Below, one piece after another: positions 6,089-6,431 of a DNA stretch of 6,431 nt. This stretch comes from Pseudomonadota bacterium (GTDB lineage Bacteria > Pseudomonadota > Alphaproteobacteria > Caulobacterales > Caulobacteraceae). The notes beneath the pieces are model-generated. The model saw only the letters and a list, made by a program, of their open reading frames with translations. It made no database searches and was not told where the DNA came from. A program made the translations under genes and the position numbers. How positions within the stretch are numbered: the stretch's first letter is position 1; every line of letters starts with the position of its first letter. The stretch is from contig JAEYTA010000169.1 of NCBI GenBank assembly GCA_023434265.1, forward strand, positions 1-6,431, given 5' to 3'.

Positions 6089-6431
6089 TCACGTCTCGAA
6101 CGCCGCGATGATCGGACACGGCCCCTGGCCCCCCGCCGCGCACGCTCCCGCCAGCCGCCGCAGCGAACGCCGCGCCGCCTCCAGCTCCGCGATCCTCGCG
6201 TCCAGCGCCGCGATCCTCGCCTCGGCCAGCGCTCGCGCCCGCGCCCGGTCCTCGCCGGCGTCCAGCGCCAGCAGTTCGCCGATCTGCTCCAGGGTGAAGC
6301 CCGCCGCCTGCGCCGAGCGGATGAAGCGCAGCCGTCGCACGTCGTCGGCCCCGTAGCGCCGCACGCCGCCGCCCGAACCGCCGCCCGCCGGCCGCGGCGG
6401 CTCCGCCAGCAGGCCGCGCCGCTGGTAGTAG
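6089..6431 (-). CDS. MerR family transcriptional regulator (partial, N-terminus beyond right edge)
   Basis: On the minus strand 113 residues are visible, starting YYQRRGLLAEP, the end of the MerR helix-turn-helix region. VRRYGADDVRRLRFIRSAQAAGF follows (the wing and third helix), then TLEQIGELLAL and a long antiparallel coiled-coil dimerisation helix rich in Ala, Arg and Glu. The tail is GACAAGGQGPCPIIAAFET. A Gly-rich insertion (AGGGSGGGV) lengthens the first wing. The tail resembles mercury-type MerR proteins, with two Cys spaced C-X7-C and followed by P-I-I. The third mercury ligand, at the start of the dimerisation helix, is replaced (LLALDAGEDRA has no Cys). It may sense another thiophilic metal or an electrophile. 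The gene continues past the window; the GTG at 6364 is an internal Val, not a start. It converges on the GST genes; control of them is not shown. Confidence 0.85.
   Translation of the reverse strand, partial: YYQRRGLLAEPPRPAGGGSGGGVRRYGADDVRRLRFIRSAQAAGFTLEQIGELLALDAGEDRARARALAEARIAALDARIAELEAARRSLRRLAGACAAGGQGPCPIIAAFET

Noticed and set aside
6089..6364. A 91-aa MerR-like protein starting at the GTG at 6364
   Set aside because: The frame stays open to the window edge and encodes YYQRRGLLAEP, a conserved MerR segment, so the gene is truncated by the window and the GTG is an internal Val.

Overview
This is a GC-rich window from an alphaproteobacterium, probably Caulobacterales (Brevundimonas-like). 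The basis is an ATP12-type F1-ATPase assembly chaperone (in bacteria essentially an alphaproteobacterial gene), very high GC with C/G-ended codons, and short CTCTCC/GGAGAG palindromic intergenic DNA. The genus is an inference; no marker gene settles it.

Layout: A lipoprotein gene runs off the left edge on the minus strand (1-67). A short divergent region (68-154) separates it from the ATP12 chaperone gene (155-916), which has no Shine-Dalgarno and may be leaderless. A 78-bp gap then holds three tandem copies of a 19-bp palindromic operator. They lie in front of a small operon: a four-helix membrane protein (995-1444), a 100-aa winged-helix regulator overlapping it by ATGA (1441-1743), and a 37-aa single-helix membrane protein (1769-1882). 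The arrangement suggests autoregulation.

Next is the acyl-CoA (propionyl-CoA type) carboxylase beta subunit (1940-3472). Its ribosome-binding site lies in one arm of a perfect 10-bp inverted repeat, suggesting translational control. A DUF429 RNase H-fold protein (3469-4095) follows with a 4-base overlap; its GC is clearly lower and its codon use differs. It overlaps, again by 4 bases, a small tyrosine-phosphatase-like gene (4092-4424). The DUF429 gene looks like a foreign gene fitted without spacer DNA into a native transcription unit.

The 311-bp gap 4425-4735 contains a 177-bp fold-back element with 16-bp terminal inverted repeats, each end next to or within a hairpin. Beyond it lie two tandem glutathione S-transferase paralogues of identical length (218 aa each; about 55% identical by hand count), 8 bp apart. 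A MerR-family regulator, truncated at the right edge, converges on them from the minus strand. It keeps two of the three cysteines typical of mercury-type MerR proteins.

No RNA gene, CRISPR array, transposase or complete defence system is visible. The strongest items for follow-up are the triple operator, the hairpin over the carboxylase ribosome-binding site, the fold-back element and the compositionally odd DUF429 gene.
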